64,000 nt of DNA from Moraxella sp. FZFQ2102 (GCF_024137865.1 NZ_CP099960.1:1116001-1180000); one strand, 5' to 3'. Shown: positions 53,207-61,801, counted from the first letter of the stretch. A program made the numbers and translations. The notes: generated by a model not told the origin, from the letters alone.

Positions 53207-53229
53207 AAGATATATATAAAATACATCTT
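53207..53229. promoter_or_regulatory. NsrR operator upstream of norZ
   Basis: A 23-base near-palindrome with arms AAGAT and ATCTT: AAGATATATAT followed by AAAATACATCTT. It closely matches the known NsrR consensus (AAGATGyATTT, then AAATrCATCTT). It lies 71 bases before the norZ start, between nsrR and norZ. NO-responsive repression of norZ is inferred. Confidence 0.8.
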
Positions 53230-53298
53230 TACAAGCGTAATTTTACGAGCATTGGTAGAAAAAATCAAGTAAGCGTGTTTAAAAATCTTAAAAATCGC

Positions 53299-53805
53299 TC
53301 AGTCAAGCAGCGCAAGCAGCTCGTCTTTATTTTTGATAAAATCATCCAGTGTATAGCGATCCAACACCGCCATAAAAGCTTCGGTGGCTTCGGCGATGGC
53401 GGATTTGAGCGTGCAGGCAGGGGCAATGACACAAAATTCATTGCTCGTGGTGCTAAAATCAACCGTCGGAATGCGCGCAGGGTTATTGCTACTGTGATCA
53501 TCACGATCTTGGTACAGTTCATCAAAGCACTGTACCAGTGCAAAATCATGCTCCGTATAGCGAAACAGCTGACCGATATTGATATCACGCGGATGCATCG
53601 CCAGACGGATGCCGCCATTTTTGCCGCGCACGGTGTCGATGTAGCCAAGTTTGCTTAGCTGATGGATGATTTTGGTGAGATGGTTTTTGGAAATGTTGTA
53701 CGCTTGGGCGATGTCGCTGATATTCACAATCTCATCGCTGCGTGGTTTGACCGCCAAATAAATCAACGAACGCAAAGCAAAATCACTATACTGGGTCAGT
53801 CTCAT
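53299..53805 (-). CDS. nsrR: Nitric-oxide-sensing repressor NsrR (Rrf2 family)
   Basis: A 168-residue Rrf2-family Fe-S repressor. The N-terminal MRLTQYSDFALRSLIYLAVK and the recognition region ISDIAQAYNISKNHLTKIIH (about 29-48) match NsrR closely, as does the wing VRGKNGGIRLAM. The cluster cysteines are C93, C125 and C131. The first two are 31 residues apart, whereas in well-studied NsrR they are only a few apart. The start MRLTQ is used; the frame extends four codons upstream. It is codirectional with norZ, whose promoter carries an NsrR operator. Confidence 0.9.
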   Translation of the reverse strand: MRLTQYSDFALRSLIYLAVKPRSDEIVNISDIAQAYNISKNHLTKIIHQLSKLGYIDTVRGKNGGIRLAMHPRDINIGQLFRYTEHDFALVQCFDELYQDRDDHSSNNPARIPTVDFSTTSNEFCVIAPACTLKSAIAEATEAFMAVLDRYTLDDFIKNKDELLALLD

Positions 53806-53885
53806 GAATATCACCAAAACAAATCAATGCACCATGATGACAAACAATGCACCAATAATCAAATGAAAATTTGTCATACCCAACA

Positions 53886-53913
53886 AAAAAAGCACCAATT
53901 ACGGTGCTTTTTT
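53886..53913 (-). terminator. Terminator of the GlsB-like gene
   Basis: AAAAAAGCACC pairs with GGTGCTTTTTT around AATTAC, 18 bases past the stop. Confidence 0.88.
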
Positions 53914-53930
53914 TGTGCAAGGTGTGCGAT

Positions 53931-54176
53931 TTATTTGCGCTTACCGGTCAATAGCTCATAGATGAACAGGATGATGATCGCGCCGATCACTGAGAAGATC
54001 AGATAGCTAAAGCCTTGTGTTGCGTCCATCCCAAAAAATCCTGAAATAAATGCACCAACATAAGCGCCCGCGATACCCAAAATGATGGTCAAAATCCAGC
54101 CCATGCTGTCTGCACCTGGTTTTAGTGCGCGTGCCAACAAACCAACAACCAAACCTACAATCAATGCCCAAATCAT
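53931..54176 (-). CDS. GlsB/YeaQ/YmgE-family small membrane protein
   Basis: An 81-residue protein with three hydrophobic helices and glycine motifs GLVVGLLARALKPG near residue 8 and ILGIAGAYVGAFISG near residue 32, typical of the transglycosylase-associated/GlsB family. Members are stress-linked inner-membrane proteins without proven enzymatic activity. It stands alone between nsrR and ribB. Confidence 0.85.
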   Translation of the reverse strand: MIWALIVGLVVGLLARALKPGADSMGWILTIILGIAGAYVGAFISGFFGMDATQGFSYLIFSVIGAIIILFIYELLTGKRK

Positions 54177-54493
54177 ATACTTATCTCCAAAAAATTCAAT
54201 GAGTTATCTATTTACGCTTAAGCTTATGCTTAAGATTGAGTTTTATTGTAACGAAAGATTATCTTACTGTGGGTAGTTGCTGTGTAAGTAGGGTATGCTT
54301 TCGGTAGTAGGGTCTTAATATTCTTACACAACTGTAAGTATGGTCTATGAAATTCAAAAGAATACAGCGACTGCTTGCCTTGCTGTAGGATCGAGCAAAA
54401 ATTTACACCAGTAGCATCATTATGTAAAGTTAATCAATCACCCATAAAAAACAGCCATCATCTGACGGCTGTTTTTCTTTATAAATCATTCAC
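54177..54493. other. Intergenic region, ribB / GlsB-like gene
   Basis: About 317 bases without a gene. The left part should hold the promoter of the GlsB-like gene. A short inverted repeat CTTACACAACTGTAAG lies near 54333, and the ribB terminator (54447-54476) is at the right end. Nothing else is recognisable. Confidence 0.5.
54447..54476 (-). terminator. Terminator of ribB
   Basis: AAAAACAGCC pairs with GGCTGTTTTT; the minus-strand reading ends in a T run. It starts 18 bases past the stop. Confidence 0.85.
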
Positions 54494-55597
54494 TTAGCAA
54501 GTTTTTTCCACTGTCTCAACGACATTTAGATCAAAGCCTGAGAGTGCATTGAATTTGACTGGGCTTGATAATAGGCGCATATCTTTAACGCCAAGATGTT
54601 TTAAGATTTGTGCGCCGACACCGATAGTTTGATAAGGGGCGCGGCGGTTTTTGCTGCTGGTTTGGCTTGGGTTTTTCAAGGTATCAAACGCATCTGCCAA
54701 ACCCAGTTCATCACCATGACCGATCCATACCAGTACGCCATGCTCAGCATCGCTGATTTCGGCTAGGGCGTTGTGAATCGTCCAGTGGCTGCCTGTGGTG
54801 TGGATGCCGAACAAATCTTTCATTGGGCTAAAGCTGTGCACACGCACAGTGCTGACGCCGCCTGCTGTTGGCGTGCCTTTAACGAATGCCAAATGCACAT
54901 CCTCTGAGCCAAACTCACTAAAGCGATAGGCAGTGAATGCGCCGTGCGCGGTCTCGACTTCAAAATGCTCAACTTCGCTCACCGTCTGCTCGGTCGCCAT
55001 GCGGTATTGGATCAGATCAGCGATCGTGCCGATTTTTAGCCCATGTTCTTTGGCGAAAATCTCCAAATCATCACGGCGCGCCATCTCGCCATCTGGCTTG
55101 ATGATCTCGACGATCACAGACGCAGGCTCAAGTCCTGCTAGGCGTGCCAAATCACAGCCTGCTTCGGTGTGTCCAGCGCGGTGCAGCACGCCGCCTTTAC
55201 GCGCCATGATCGGGAAGATGTGTCCTGGTTGGACGATGTCGGCAGGTTTGGCATTGGCAGCGACAGCCGCACGCACGGTAGTGGCACGATCTGATGCTGA
55301 GATGCCAGTGGTGACGCCTTCAGCCGCTTCGATGGATAGGGTGAAATTGGTGCTGAATTTCGCGCCGTTTTTGTCGCTCATCAATGGCAGATCCAGCTGT
55401 TTGCAGCGCTCTTCGGTCAAGGTTAAGCACACCAAGCCGCGCGCGTGGGTAATCATAAAGTTGATGGCTTCAGGGGTGATGTGGCTTGCCGCCATGATCA
55501 AATCGCCTTCATTTTCGCGGTCTTCATCGTCCATTAAGATGACCATTTTGCCTTGTTTGATGTCTTCGATGATCTCAGAAATGCTGTTCATAGCCAT
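54494..55597 (-). CDS. ribB: DHBP synthase RibB with degenerate GTP cyclohydrolase II domain (RibBX type)
   Basis: A 367-residue protein. The N-terminal 205 residues are a complete 3,4-dihydroxy-2-butanone-4-phosphate synthase: VILMDDEDRENEGDLIMAAS near residue 18 (metal and acidic loop) and HTEAGCDLARLAGL near residue 143. The C-terminal part has the GTP cyclohydrolase II fold but lacks its zinc cysteines: where functional enzymes have VRVHSECLTGD and a CDCG pair, this reads VRVHSFSPMKDLFGIH. It should therefore make DHBP only, and a separate ribA is expected elsewhere. AAAGG lies 8 bases before the ATG. No FMN riboswitch was recognised upstream. Confidence 0.9.
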   Translation of the reverse strand: MAMNSISEIIEDIKQGKMVILMDDEDRENEGDLIMAASHITPEAINFMITHARGLVCLTLTEERCKQLDLPLMSDKNGAKFSTNFTLSIEAAEGVTTGISASDRATTVRAAVAANAKPADIVQPGHIFPIMARKGGVLHRAGHTEAGCDLARLAGLEPASVIVEIIKPDGEMARRDDLEIFAKEHGLKIGTIADLIQYRMATEQTVSEVEHFEVETAHGAFTAYRFSEFGSEDVHLAFVKGTPTAGGVSTVRVHSFSPMKDLFGIHTTGSHWTIHNALAEISDAEHGVLVWIGHGDELGLADAFDTLKNPSQTSSKNRRAPYQTIGVGAQILKHLGVKDMRLLSSPVKFNALSGFDLNVVETVEKTC

Positions 55598-55708
55598 GAT
55601 TTTTACCTTTTTTATTGTTGTTTATGAAAAATTTTGAAAATCAATCCAAAAAATATGCCACTACTATGGGGGCGTTTGGCTCATTATAAAGGGTTTTGGA
55701 AAAATTTG

Positions 55709-56950
55709 TTAGCCATTTTTTAGCCAATTAATAAAGGCATAACTCGTCTGTTCTTTTTGATTATCGCCAAATTCATAAAAGCGCGCATCCAGTAAATTAT
55801 CAGGCAAATACTGCTGTGGGTAATAGTGATTGGGATAATCATGCGGATAAATATAGCCGACGCCATAGCCGTCTGATTTCATAAGCCTGGTAACACCATT
55901 TCGTAGGTGCAGCGGCACGGGCGATTGGTCGGTTTCGGCAAGTTTCATCGCGGCATTGATGGCGTTGTAGCTGGTGTTTGACTTAGGGCTATTGGCAAGA
56001 TACACCACCGCTTGCCCCAGAATAATGCGCGCTTCGGGCATACCGATGGACTGCACTGAGCGCAGGGCAGTGTCGGCGATCAGTAGCGCATTGGGATTGG
56101 CAAGTCCGATGTCTTCACTGGCAGCGATTACCAGTCTGCGCGCGATAAAGGCAGGATCTTCGCCCGCGCTCAGCATTCGCGCCATCCAGTACAGCGCCGC
56201 ATCCGCATCCGTGCCGCGGATGGATTTGATCATCGCTGATACCAGATCGTAGTGATTGTCCCCTGATTTGTCATAGCGCACCAGTGACTGCCCTGCCACG
56301 GCGGTGACGCTTTGATTATCGATGATCACAGGCTCAGCCCCAGCTGCCACAAGCTCCAACAAATTCAGCGCGCGCCTTCCATCGCCTTGGGATAGGTCGA
56401 TGAGCGCGGTTAAGTCATTGATGATGATTTGTTTGGTTTTTAGTACGCTATCTTTATAAATAGCGCGGTCGATGAGCGCGGTGATTTCATCGGCGCTTAG
56501 GGGGTTTAATTTATACACTTGGCAGCGCGACAGCAGGGCATTATTGACGCTGAACGATGGATTTTCGGTGGTTGCACCAATAAAGGTAATCTCGCCTGTT
56601 TCGACCGCTTGTAGTAGTGCATCTTGTTGGGCTTTATTAAAGCGATGAATCTCATCGACGAAGACCACAGGCGGCTCGTGGAATAAGCCATCATCTGCCG
56701 TCAGCACTTCGCGCAGCTCTTTGACGCCGCTACTGATGGCGGATAAGGGGCGAAACGGTCGGTTTACCGCATGGGCAAGCAGCATGGCGATCGTCGTCTT
56801 GCCAATGCCTGCTGAGCCGTGTAGGATGATCGATGGCAAAAAACCTTGGCGGATGATGTTCGATAAAGGCGCGCCTTGTCCTAATAGATGGCTTTGTCCG
56901 ATGACATCATCAAGGCGTGTCGGTCGCATTCGTTCGGCGAGTGGTTTCAT
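55709..56950 (-). CDS. rarA: Replication-associated recombination protein A (RarA/MgsA)
   Basis: A 413-residue AAA+ ATPase of the clamp-loader family that acts at stalled forks. The start MKPLAERMRPTRLDDVIGQ at 56950 is the family start; the frame extends 31 codons upstream without similarity and would overlap the divergent gene. Walker A is ILHGSAGIGKTTIAMLLA near residue 45, Walker B VVFVDEIHRFNKAQQ near residue 98, and sensor 1 is GATTENPSFSVN. C-terminal tetramer-domain motifs are present (EDIGLANPNAL, PKSNTSYNAINAA). It is divergent from the HELTH protein gene. Confidence 0.94.
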   Translation of the reverse strand: MKPLAERMRPTRLDDVIGQSHLLGQGAPLSNIIRQGFLPSIILHGSAGIGKTTIAMLLAHAVNRPFRPLSAISSGVKELREVLTADDGLFHEPPVVFVDEIHRFNKAQQDALLQAVETGEITFIGATTENPSFSVNNALLSRCQVYKLNPLSADEITALIDRAIYKDSVLKTKQIIINDLTALIDLSQGDGRRALNLLELVAAGAEPVIIDNQSVTAVAGQSLVRYDKSGDNHYDLVSAMIKSIRGTDADAALYWMARMLSAGEDPAFIARRLVIAASEDIGLANPNALLIADTALRSVQSIGMPEARIILGQAVVYLANSPKSNTSYNAINAAMKLAETDQSPVPLHLRNGVTRLMKSDGYGVGYIYPHDYPNHYYPQQYLPDNLLDARFYEFGDNQKEQTSYAFINWLKNG

Positions 56951-57066
56951 GGTAAATTGCCCAATAGCAAAAGTTATGCTATTGTAGCATGGATTATTTT
57001 TGTGTACCAAACGCAGATATTGCCCAGTCATACTCAGCCACACCCTGTTATCATTTAACCATACCT

Positions 57067-57540
57067 ATGTTCTCCAATCCTTTGACTTATCCTAAGCTTA
57101 GCCGTGCCTTGAGTGATGGCGAAAAAGCGATCGCCAAAAGTGTGTTTGGTGATGCCATTGATCTTGAGAGTATTCGGCTAAAGACAGCGTGGTGGGTGCT
57201 AAAGGGCTTTGCAGTGTCGCCTAATGGCAATATCTATTTTCACCCTGATGACTGGATGGAAGATGTTTCATGTGAAACATTGATGCGCCGTGCGTGGCTG
57301 ATCCATGAGCTGACCCATGTGTGGCAGGTGCAGCAAGGGCGTGCGGTGTTTTGGCGAGCATTATTTAACCGCAAATACCGCTATCAATTCGATGGCAAGG
57401 ATTTTGGTCGCTATGGCGTCGAGCAGCAGGCGCGCATGGTTGAAGAGTATTATATCCGCCGCGAGATGGGATTGGACTGTAGTGCGTGGCAGGCGTGTGT
57501 GCCATTTTTGCCTAATTTGCCTGATAAAGAACTTGTCTGA
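57067..57540 (+). CDS. Small HELTH-motif protein, vgr-related (putative metallopeptidase-like)
   Basis: A 157-residue protein of a family often annotated as vgr-related or DUF4157-like. It has ALSDGEKAIAKSVFGDAIDL near residue 13, FAVSPNGNIYFHPDDW near residue 48 and a zinc-peptidase-like LIHELTHVWQVQQGR near residue 77 (HExxH). No signal peptide or membrane segment is seen. The start MFSNPLTYP is chosen because upstream residues look non-conserved, but the ribosome site is poor. Function is unproven. A parS-like site sits just before the HELTH motif, read as VSCET. Confidence 0.7.
   Translation: MFSNPLTYPKLSRALSDGEKAIAKSVFGDAIDLESIRLKTAWWVLKGFAVSPNGNIYFHPDDWMEDVSCETLMRRAWLIHELTHVWQVQQGRAVFWRALFNRKYRYQFDGKDFGRYGVEQQARMVEEYYIRREMGLDCSAWQACVPFLPNLPDKELV
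57265..57278. other. parS-like site (TG centre), within the HELTH protein gene
   Basis: GTTTCATGTGAAAC in a perfect 16-mer (57264-57279). It encodes VSCET and is the rightmost copy, about 20 kb from oriC. Confidence 0.65.
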
Positions 57541-57650
57541 TTCTCTAAAGGTTTTTGGCTTTGATAAGTATTTGGTTTGATTTTCTAATTAAAATAATAA
57601 CAAACTACATTAATACGCTTGCCTAATACCCCAAGTGTTAATTTTTATTA

Positions 57651-57671
57651 TTGATAATGATTTTTATTTTG
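57651..57671. promoter_or_regulatory. Candidate Fur box upstream of efeO
   Basis: TTGATAATGATTTTTATTTTG shares the left half GATAATGAT of the 19-base Fur consensus, with a weaker A/T-rich right half. It lies about 85 bases before the efeO start. Iron repression of the operon is inferred. Confidence 0.5.
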
Positions 57672-57753
57672 AATATAATAATAACGATGGCGTGACCAGT
57701 TTTGTACCATATCTGATCACTGAATAATAACAAAAGAAAAAAGAGAGCATATT

Positions 57754-58617
57754 ATGTCAAAACGCCTAGCACTATTATCTACAGCTGCCGCACTTGTATT
57801 GGCTGCTTGCCAACCTGCCAACCAAACCGATGCCGCCGATGCCAAAAAAAGCGAAAGTGAGCTTGCTCCTGCCATCGCTGCAGCGAGCGCTGATCTGAGC
57901 CGTGAAACTGACGCGTACAAAGCATGGGTGAGCGATGAGATCGATCAGTTGGTGACAGGCACGCAAGCTTTCGCCGATGCGCTCAAATCAGGCAATCTTG
58001 ATGAAGCCAAACGCCTATATCCTTTGGTGCGTATGCACTATGAGCGCAGCGAGCCGATTGCAGAGAGCTTCGGCGATCTTGATCCGCGCATCGATAATCG
58101 CGAAGCTGATCTAGAAGCAGGAGAGACATGGACAGGCTTTCATACCATCGAAAAAATTCTTTGGACACAAAACACCACCCAAGGCACTGAAGCCTTGGCG
58201 GATCAACTGGTCAATGATGTCAAAGAGCTGCGCGCCAAAATTCCAACGGCTGAAGTCACAGGCGATCTGATGGTACAAGGTTCTGTTGATCTACTAAACG
58301 AAGTATCGACCAGTAAGATCACAGGCGAAGAAGAGATTTTCTCAAAAACGGATCTGTATGATTTTAAGGCTAACATCGAAGGTGCTGAGAAGATTTTTGA
58401 AATTTTAAAAGATAAAATCAATGCCAAAGATCCTACCTTGGTGAAGGCCTTACAAGAGCGATTCGCCGCGGTCAATGAACTGCTTGCTAAGCACCAAGTC
58501 GGCGATCAACATTATAAATCTTATACCGATCTGACCGAAGAAGACACCAAGGCGCTTGCCGAAGCGGTCAATAAATTGGGCGAACCATTGGCACAAATGG
58601 GCATTGTCCTAGAATAA
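57754..58617 (+). CDS. efeO: EfeO-type iron-binding lipoprotein (M75 domain)
   Basis: A 287-residue periplasmic protein of the EfeO/imelysin (M75) family. The signal peptide ends in a lipobox LAAC with cysteine 19, so it should be lipid-anchored. The mature part is alpha-helical and carries the family metal motif HxxE as HTIEKILW (histidine about 130). It lacks the N-terminal cupredoxin domain of E. coli EfeO, like EfeM-type proteins. It would deliver iron to the FTR1 permease encoded two genes downstream. It starts the efeO-efeB-efeU operon behind a candidate Fur box. Confidence 0.9.
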   Translation: MSKRLALLSTAAALVLAACQPANQTDAADAKKSESELAPAIAAASADLSRETDAYKAWVSDEIDQLVTGTQAFADALKSGNLDEAKRLYPLVRMHYERSEPIAESFGDLDPRIDNREADLEAGETWTGFHTIEKILWTQNTTQGTEALADQLVNDVKELRAKIPTAEVTGDLMVQGSVDLLNEVSTSKITGEEEIFSKTDLYDFKANIEGAEKIFEILKDKINAKDPTLVKALQERFAAVNELLAKHQVGDQHYKSYTDLTEEDTKALAEAVNKLGEPLAQMGIVLE

Positions 58618-58624
58618 ACCACAC

Positions 58625-58651
58625 AAAAGCTGGGCATGATGCTCAGCTTTT
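58625..58651 (+). other. Intercistronic hairpin between efeO and efeB
   Basis: AAAAGCTGGGC pairs with GCTCAGCTTTT (one G-U pair) around ATGAT. It lacks a proper T tail. It may act as a partial terminator or a stability element that sets efeO above efeB. Confidence 0.55.
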
Positions 58652-58722
58652 GACATTTTGGTACTTATGATAAAAAGTCTTTAAATCATCAAGCAAGAAT
58701 AACAATAACAACAGGGGGTCTT

Positions 58723-59958
58723 ATGACACAAGCACATACACCATCGCGGCGGCGGTTTTTGCAAGGGCTTGGCGCGGCTTCGTTGGCATTGGGTTCGGCA
58801 TCTTTGGTGGCGTGTCACAGGCAAGATGGCAAGGCGTTAGATGCCACAAGCGATGCATCTGTGCCTGATTTTGCTCGGCTGCGTTATGACTTTTTTGGCG
58901 AGCATCAAGCAGGAATCACGACGACTGCGCAGCGGCATATTTATTTTTTGGTCGCGGATCTACATACCGATGACATCGATGCCGTGCGCCAAATGTTCAA
59001 AGACTGGACGGCTGCCGCTGCTCGACTGACCCAAGGTGAGAACATCGCTGACTACGGCAAAAATGGCTATGTGCCGCCGACTGATACCGGTGAAGCGGAC
59101 AGTTTGGGTGCGTATGGCTTGACTTTGACCTTCGGTGTTAGCCGCAGTTTTTTGGATAAATTGGGTTTATCGGATAAAGCACCAGCAGAGTTTCGTGATT
59201 TGCCAAATTTTGCGCGTGATCAGATCCGACCTGAGCTATCTGGGGGTGATCTGTGTATCCAAGCCTGCGCCGATGATCCGCAAGTGGCATTCCATGCGGT
59301 ACGCCAACTGGTACGCCAAGCGCGCTCAACCATCACCATGAAATGGTCGCAAGATGGCTTCACATCGTATGACGACACCGCCCAAACCTCACGCAATCTG
59401 TTCGGCTTTAAGGATGGTACCGCCAATGTACTTACGCTCAAAGACGCGGACAAATACATCTGGGCGGACTCTGCACCTTGGCTGACAGGCGGTAGTTATT
59501 TGGTGGTACGGGTGATTCAGATGCACCTTGAGACTTGGGATCGCACATCGCTAAAGGGTCAAGAAGAGACCTTCGCGCGGCATCGTGATACAGGCGCGCC
59601 ACTGGGGCAGGGTGATGAATTTGCTGCCTTTGATCCTGATGCCAAAGATACCAATGGCAAACCTGTGATGCCTGCGGTGGGGCATACCACGCTTGCCAAT
59701 AAAACAGGCACGCAGATCCTGCGCCGTTCGTATTCGTACGCCAGTGGCATCGATACCAAGACAGGGCAGTTCAATGCAGGATTGCTGTTTATTTCTTTTC
59801 AAAAATCCCCTGAGCAATTCATCACCATCCAAAATGCGCTAGGACGCATGGATAAGATGAATGAGTACACCACGCACATCGGCAGCGGGCTGTTTGCGTG
59901 CTTTGGTGGGGTGAAATCGGGCGAATATTTGGGTCAAGCACTGCTTGAGATGGCATAA
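58723..59958 (+). CDS. efeB: DyP-type haem peroxidase EfeB
   Basis: A 411-residue dye-decolorising peroxidase exported through Tat: the twin-arginine motif SRRRFLQ is at residues 8-14 and is followed by a hydrophobic stretch ending LVAC. The DyP motif GxxDG is G228-F-K-D231-G232, and the proximal haem histidine is probably H321 in VGHTTLANK. It ends with FACFGGVKSGEYLGQ, typical of EfeB. It is thought to oxidise ferrous iron, or act on haem, for the EfeU permease. A GGGGG ribosome-site region precedes the ATG. The stop is 2 bases before the next gene. Confidence 0.93.
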   Translation: MTQAHTPSRRRFLQGLGAASLALGSASLVACHRQDGKALDATSDASVPDFARLRYDFFGEHQAGITTTAQRHIYFLVADLHTDDIDAVRQMFKDWTAAAARLTQGENIADYGKNGYVPPTDTGEADSLGAYGLTLTFGVSRSFLDKLGLSDKAPAEFRDLPNFARDQIRPELSGGDLCIQACADDPQVAFHAVRQLVRQARSTITMKWSQDGFTSYDDTAQTSRNLFGFKDGTANVLTLKDADKYIWADSAPWLTGGSYLVVRVIQMHLETWDRTSLKGQEETFARHRDTGAPLGQGDEFAAFDPDAKDTNGKPVMPAVGHTTLANKTGTQILRRSYSYASGIDTKTGQFNAGLLFISFQKSPEQFITIQNALGRMDKMNEYTTHIGSGLFACFGGVKSGEYLGQALLEMA

Positions 59959-59960
59959 TT

Positions 59961-61751
59961 ATGAAAAAATTTCTACACAGCGCCATCATCAGCGCAGCGA
60001 TTACAGTTGGCATGACAAATACAGTGACAGGCACTGCGATGGCAAGCACACCAAGCACTGATCATACCAATACTGCCACACAAGTACAAATAAGCACCGC
60101 ACAGCCGCTGAACTTCAGCCCTTTATTCATCGAATTATCCGATGCGATGAGTGCGCTAAAAAATGGCGATGATAAGAGTGCTATCGCGCATTTACAAGTG
60201 ATCAAAATCGCCGTGTCCGCCATGCCGATGGATACAGCGCACGCACACAATATCAATACCGCGCTCGATGCCGCGATCAGTACACCAACGGATGCACAGC
60301 TATCGGTGGTATCGACAGCGCTGTATGCGGCTGAACAAGCCCAAAATCCTGTGGATCATGACAAGCAGCGTCACAAGTTTGCTGAGCAAATCTTGCCTGC
60401 CTATGACAAGATGCTGCCTGTACTGCACGCGATGACGCCACAAGATCCTGCCAGTGTCGATGCAGCGCGCCGTGCTTATGCAGCGTTTAACAGTGTGTGG
60501 CTTAGCAATGAGCGCATGGTGCGAAAGGCAAGTATGGCGCATTATGGCGGTATCGAGACGGCGATGGCACTGATGCGTGTCGCCATCGAAAGCACTCCTG
60601 CCAACACCGAACTGCTCAGCGCCCAAACCGATGCGCTCAAGGCGCAGCTAGACAGTTTTATTTCAGGTCAAGCGGTGCAGACACAGGCGCAGACGATGAG
60701 TTTGGCAGATGCCACACAGCTACTTAAGCAGGGCTTGAGCGCATTCCAAAATCACGATCAGAAGGTAGGCTCGGAGAAAATCGCTGAGTTTATCCGTGTC
60801 TGGAGCGGTGTCGAAGGGCAAGTCAGCACGCGTAATCCATCACTGTATGGGCGCATCGAATCACAGCTGCCGATCGTGATGGCACATGGCGATGATCCCA
60901 AGCAGCAAGCGGTACTGTCAGACTTGATCGCTGAGCTTGACGCCATCAATCCGACCACCGAATACACCGCGATCGATGCAATGCTGATTTTATTACGCGA
61001 AGGATTAGAAGCGCTGCTGATCGTCGTCGCGCTGTTATCCGCCTTGAGTGTCGCTAAGCAAAGCCGTGGCAAGGCGTGGGTCTATGCAGGCGTGGCATCG
61101 GGCTTGATCGCAAGCGTGCTTGCTGCCATCGCTCTGCAGTCGCTATTGCCTGCGACATCATCGGGTGCGGGTCGTGAAGTGTTCGAAGGAGTGATCGGTA
61201 TCATCGCGGTGGTGATGATGATCGGTATCGGTGCGTGGCTGCACAGCAAATCATCAGTGCAGTCGTGGAACGCCTTTATCAAGCGGCACATGGGACAGGC
61301 ACTGACCACAGGCAGTTTTGTTGGGTTATTTGGCTTGAGTTTCTTATCGGTGTTTCGCGAAGGGGCGGAGACTTTGCTGTTTTATGTGGGGATTTTGCCG
61401 AATATCAGCATGACCAATTTTCTGTTTGGTATCATGCTTGCACTTGTGGTGCTTATGGTCGTTGCCTTTGTGATGCTCAAGACTTCTGCCAAATTGCCCA
61501 TCCCTAAGCTGTTTGCGATTTTGACTTGGGTTATTTACTTTTTGGGCTTTAAAATTTTGGGCGTCAGCATCTTAGCACTACAGCTGACCAATCACTTGCC
61601 GCGCCATGTCTTATCTGGTGTGCCTGCGATCGAGTGGGCGGGATTTTATCCGACGCTTGAGAGTATTGGCGCGCAGCTTTTGTATGTGATTTTGATCATT
61701 GCGCTGCAGTATTATTTGAAATACAAAACCCATGCCGCCGCCCACGCATGA
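59961..61751 (+). CDS. efeU: FTR1-family iron permease with large N-terminal periplasmic domain
   Basis: A 596-residue protein. A signal peptide (about residues 1-28, ending AMA) is followed by some 310 residues of helical periplasmic sequence, and then by about seven membrane helices of an FTR1 permease. The iron-binding REGLE motifs are LLREGLEALLIVVALLSALS near residue 344 and VFREGAETLLFYVGILPN near residue 463. E. coli EfeU is only about 276 residues and lacks the N-terminal domain; this longer architecture occurs in several proteobacteria. It starts 2 bases after efeB, so translation is coupled. Confidence 0.92.
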   Translation: MKKFLHSAIISAAITVGMTNTVTGTAMASTPSTDHTNTATQVQISTAQPLNFSPLFIELSDAMSALKNGDDKSAIAHLQVIKIAVSAMPMDTAHAHNINTALDAAISTPTDAQLSVVSTALYAAEQAQNPVDHDKQRHKFAEQILPAYDKMLPVLHAMTPQDPASVDAARRAYAAFNSVWLSNERMVRKASMAHYGGIETAMALMRVAIESTPANTELLSAQTDALKAQLDSFISGQAVQTQAQTMSLADATQLLKQGLSAFQNHDQKVGSEKIAEFIRVWSGVEGQVSTRNPSLYGRIESQLPIVMAHGDDPKQQAVLSDLIAELDAINPTTEYTAIDAMLILLREGLEALLIVVALLSALSVAKQSRGKAWVYAGVASGLIASVLAAIALQSLLPATSSGAGREVFEGVIGIIAVVMMIGIGAWLHSKSSVQSWNAFIKRHMGQALTTGSFVGLFGLSFLSVFREGAETLLFYVGILPNISMTNFLFGIMLALVVLMVVAFVMLKTSAKLPIPKLFAILTWVIYFLGFKILGVSILALQLTNHLPRHVLSGVPAIEWAGFYPTLESIGAQLLYVILIIALQYYLKYKTHAAAHA

Positions 61752-61759
61752 TCGATGAT

Positions 61760-61783
61760 AAAAGCCGTCTTGGACGGCTTTTT
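61760..61783. terminator. Bidirectional terminator, efeU / cytochrome b561 gene
   Basis: AAAAGCCGTC pairs with GACGGCTTTT around TTG, between convergent genes. Confidence 0.93.
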
Positions 61784-61801
61784 GGTATGGATAAGTTGAG
61801 A

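Noticed and set aside
53207..53229. FNR or Fur site at the norZ promoter
   Set aside because: The AAGAT/ATCTT arms fit NsrR much better; no TTGAT-N4-ATCAA was found in the gap.
55598..55708. FMN riboswitch ahead of ribB
   Set aside because: The 111-base leader shows none of the conserved FMN-element blocks.
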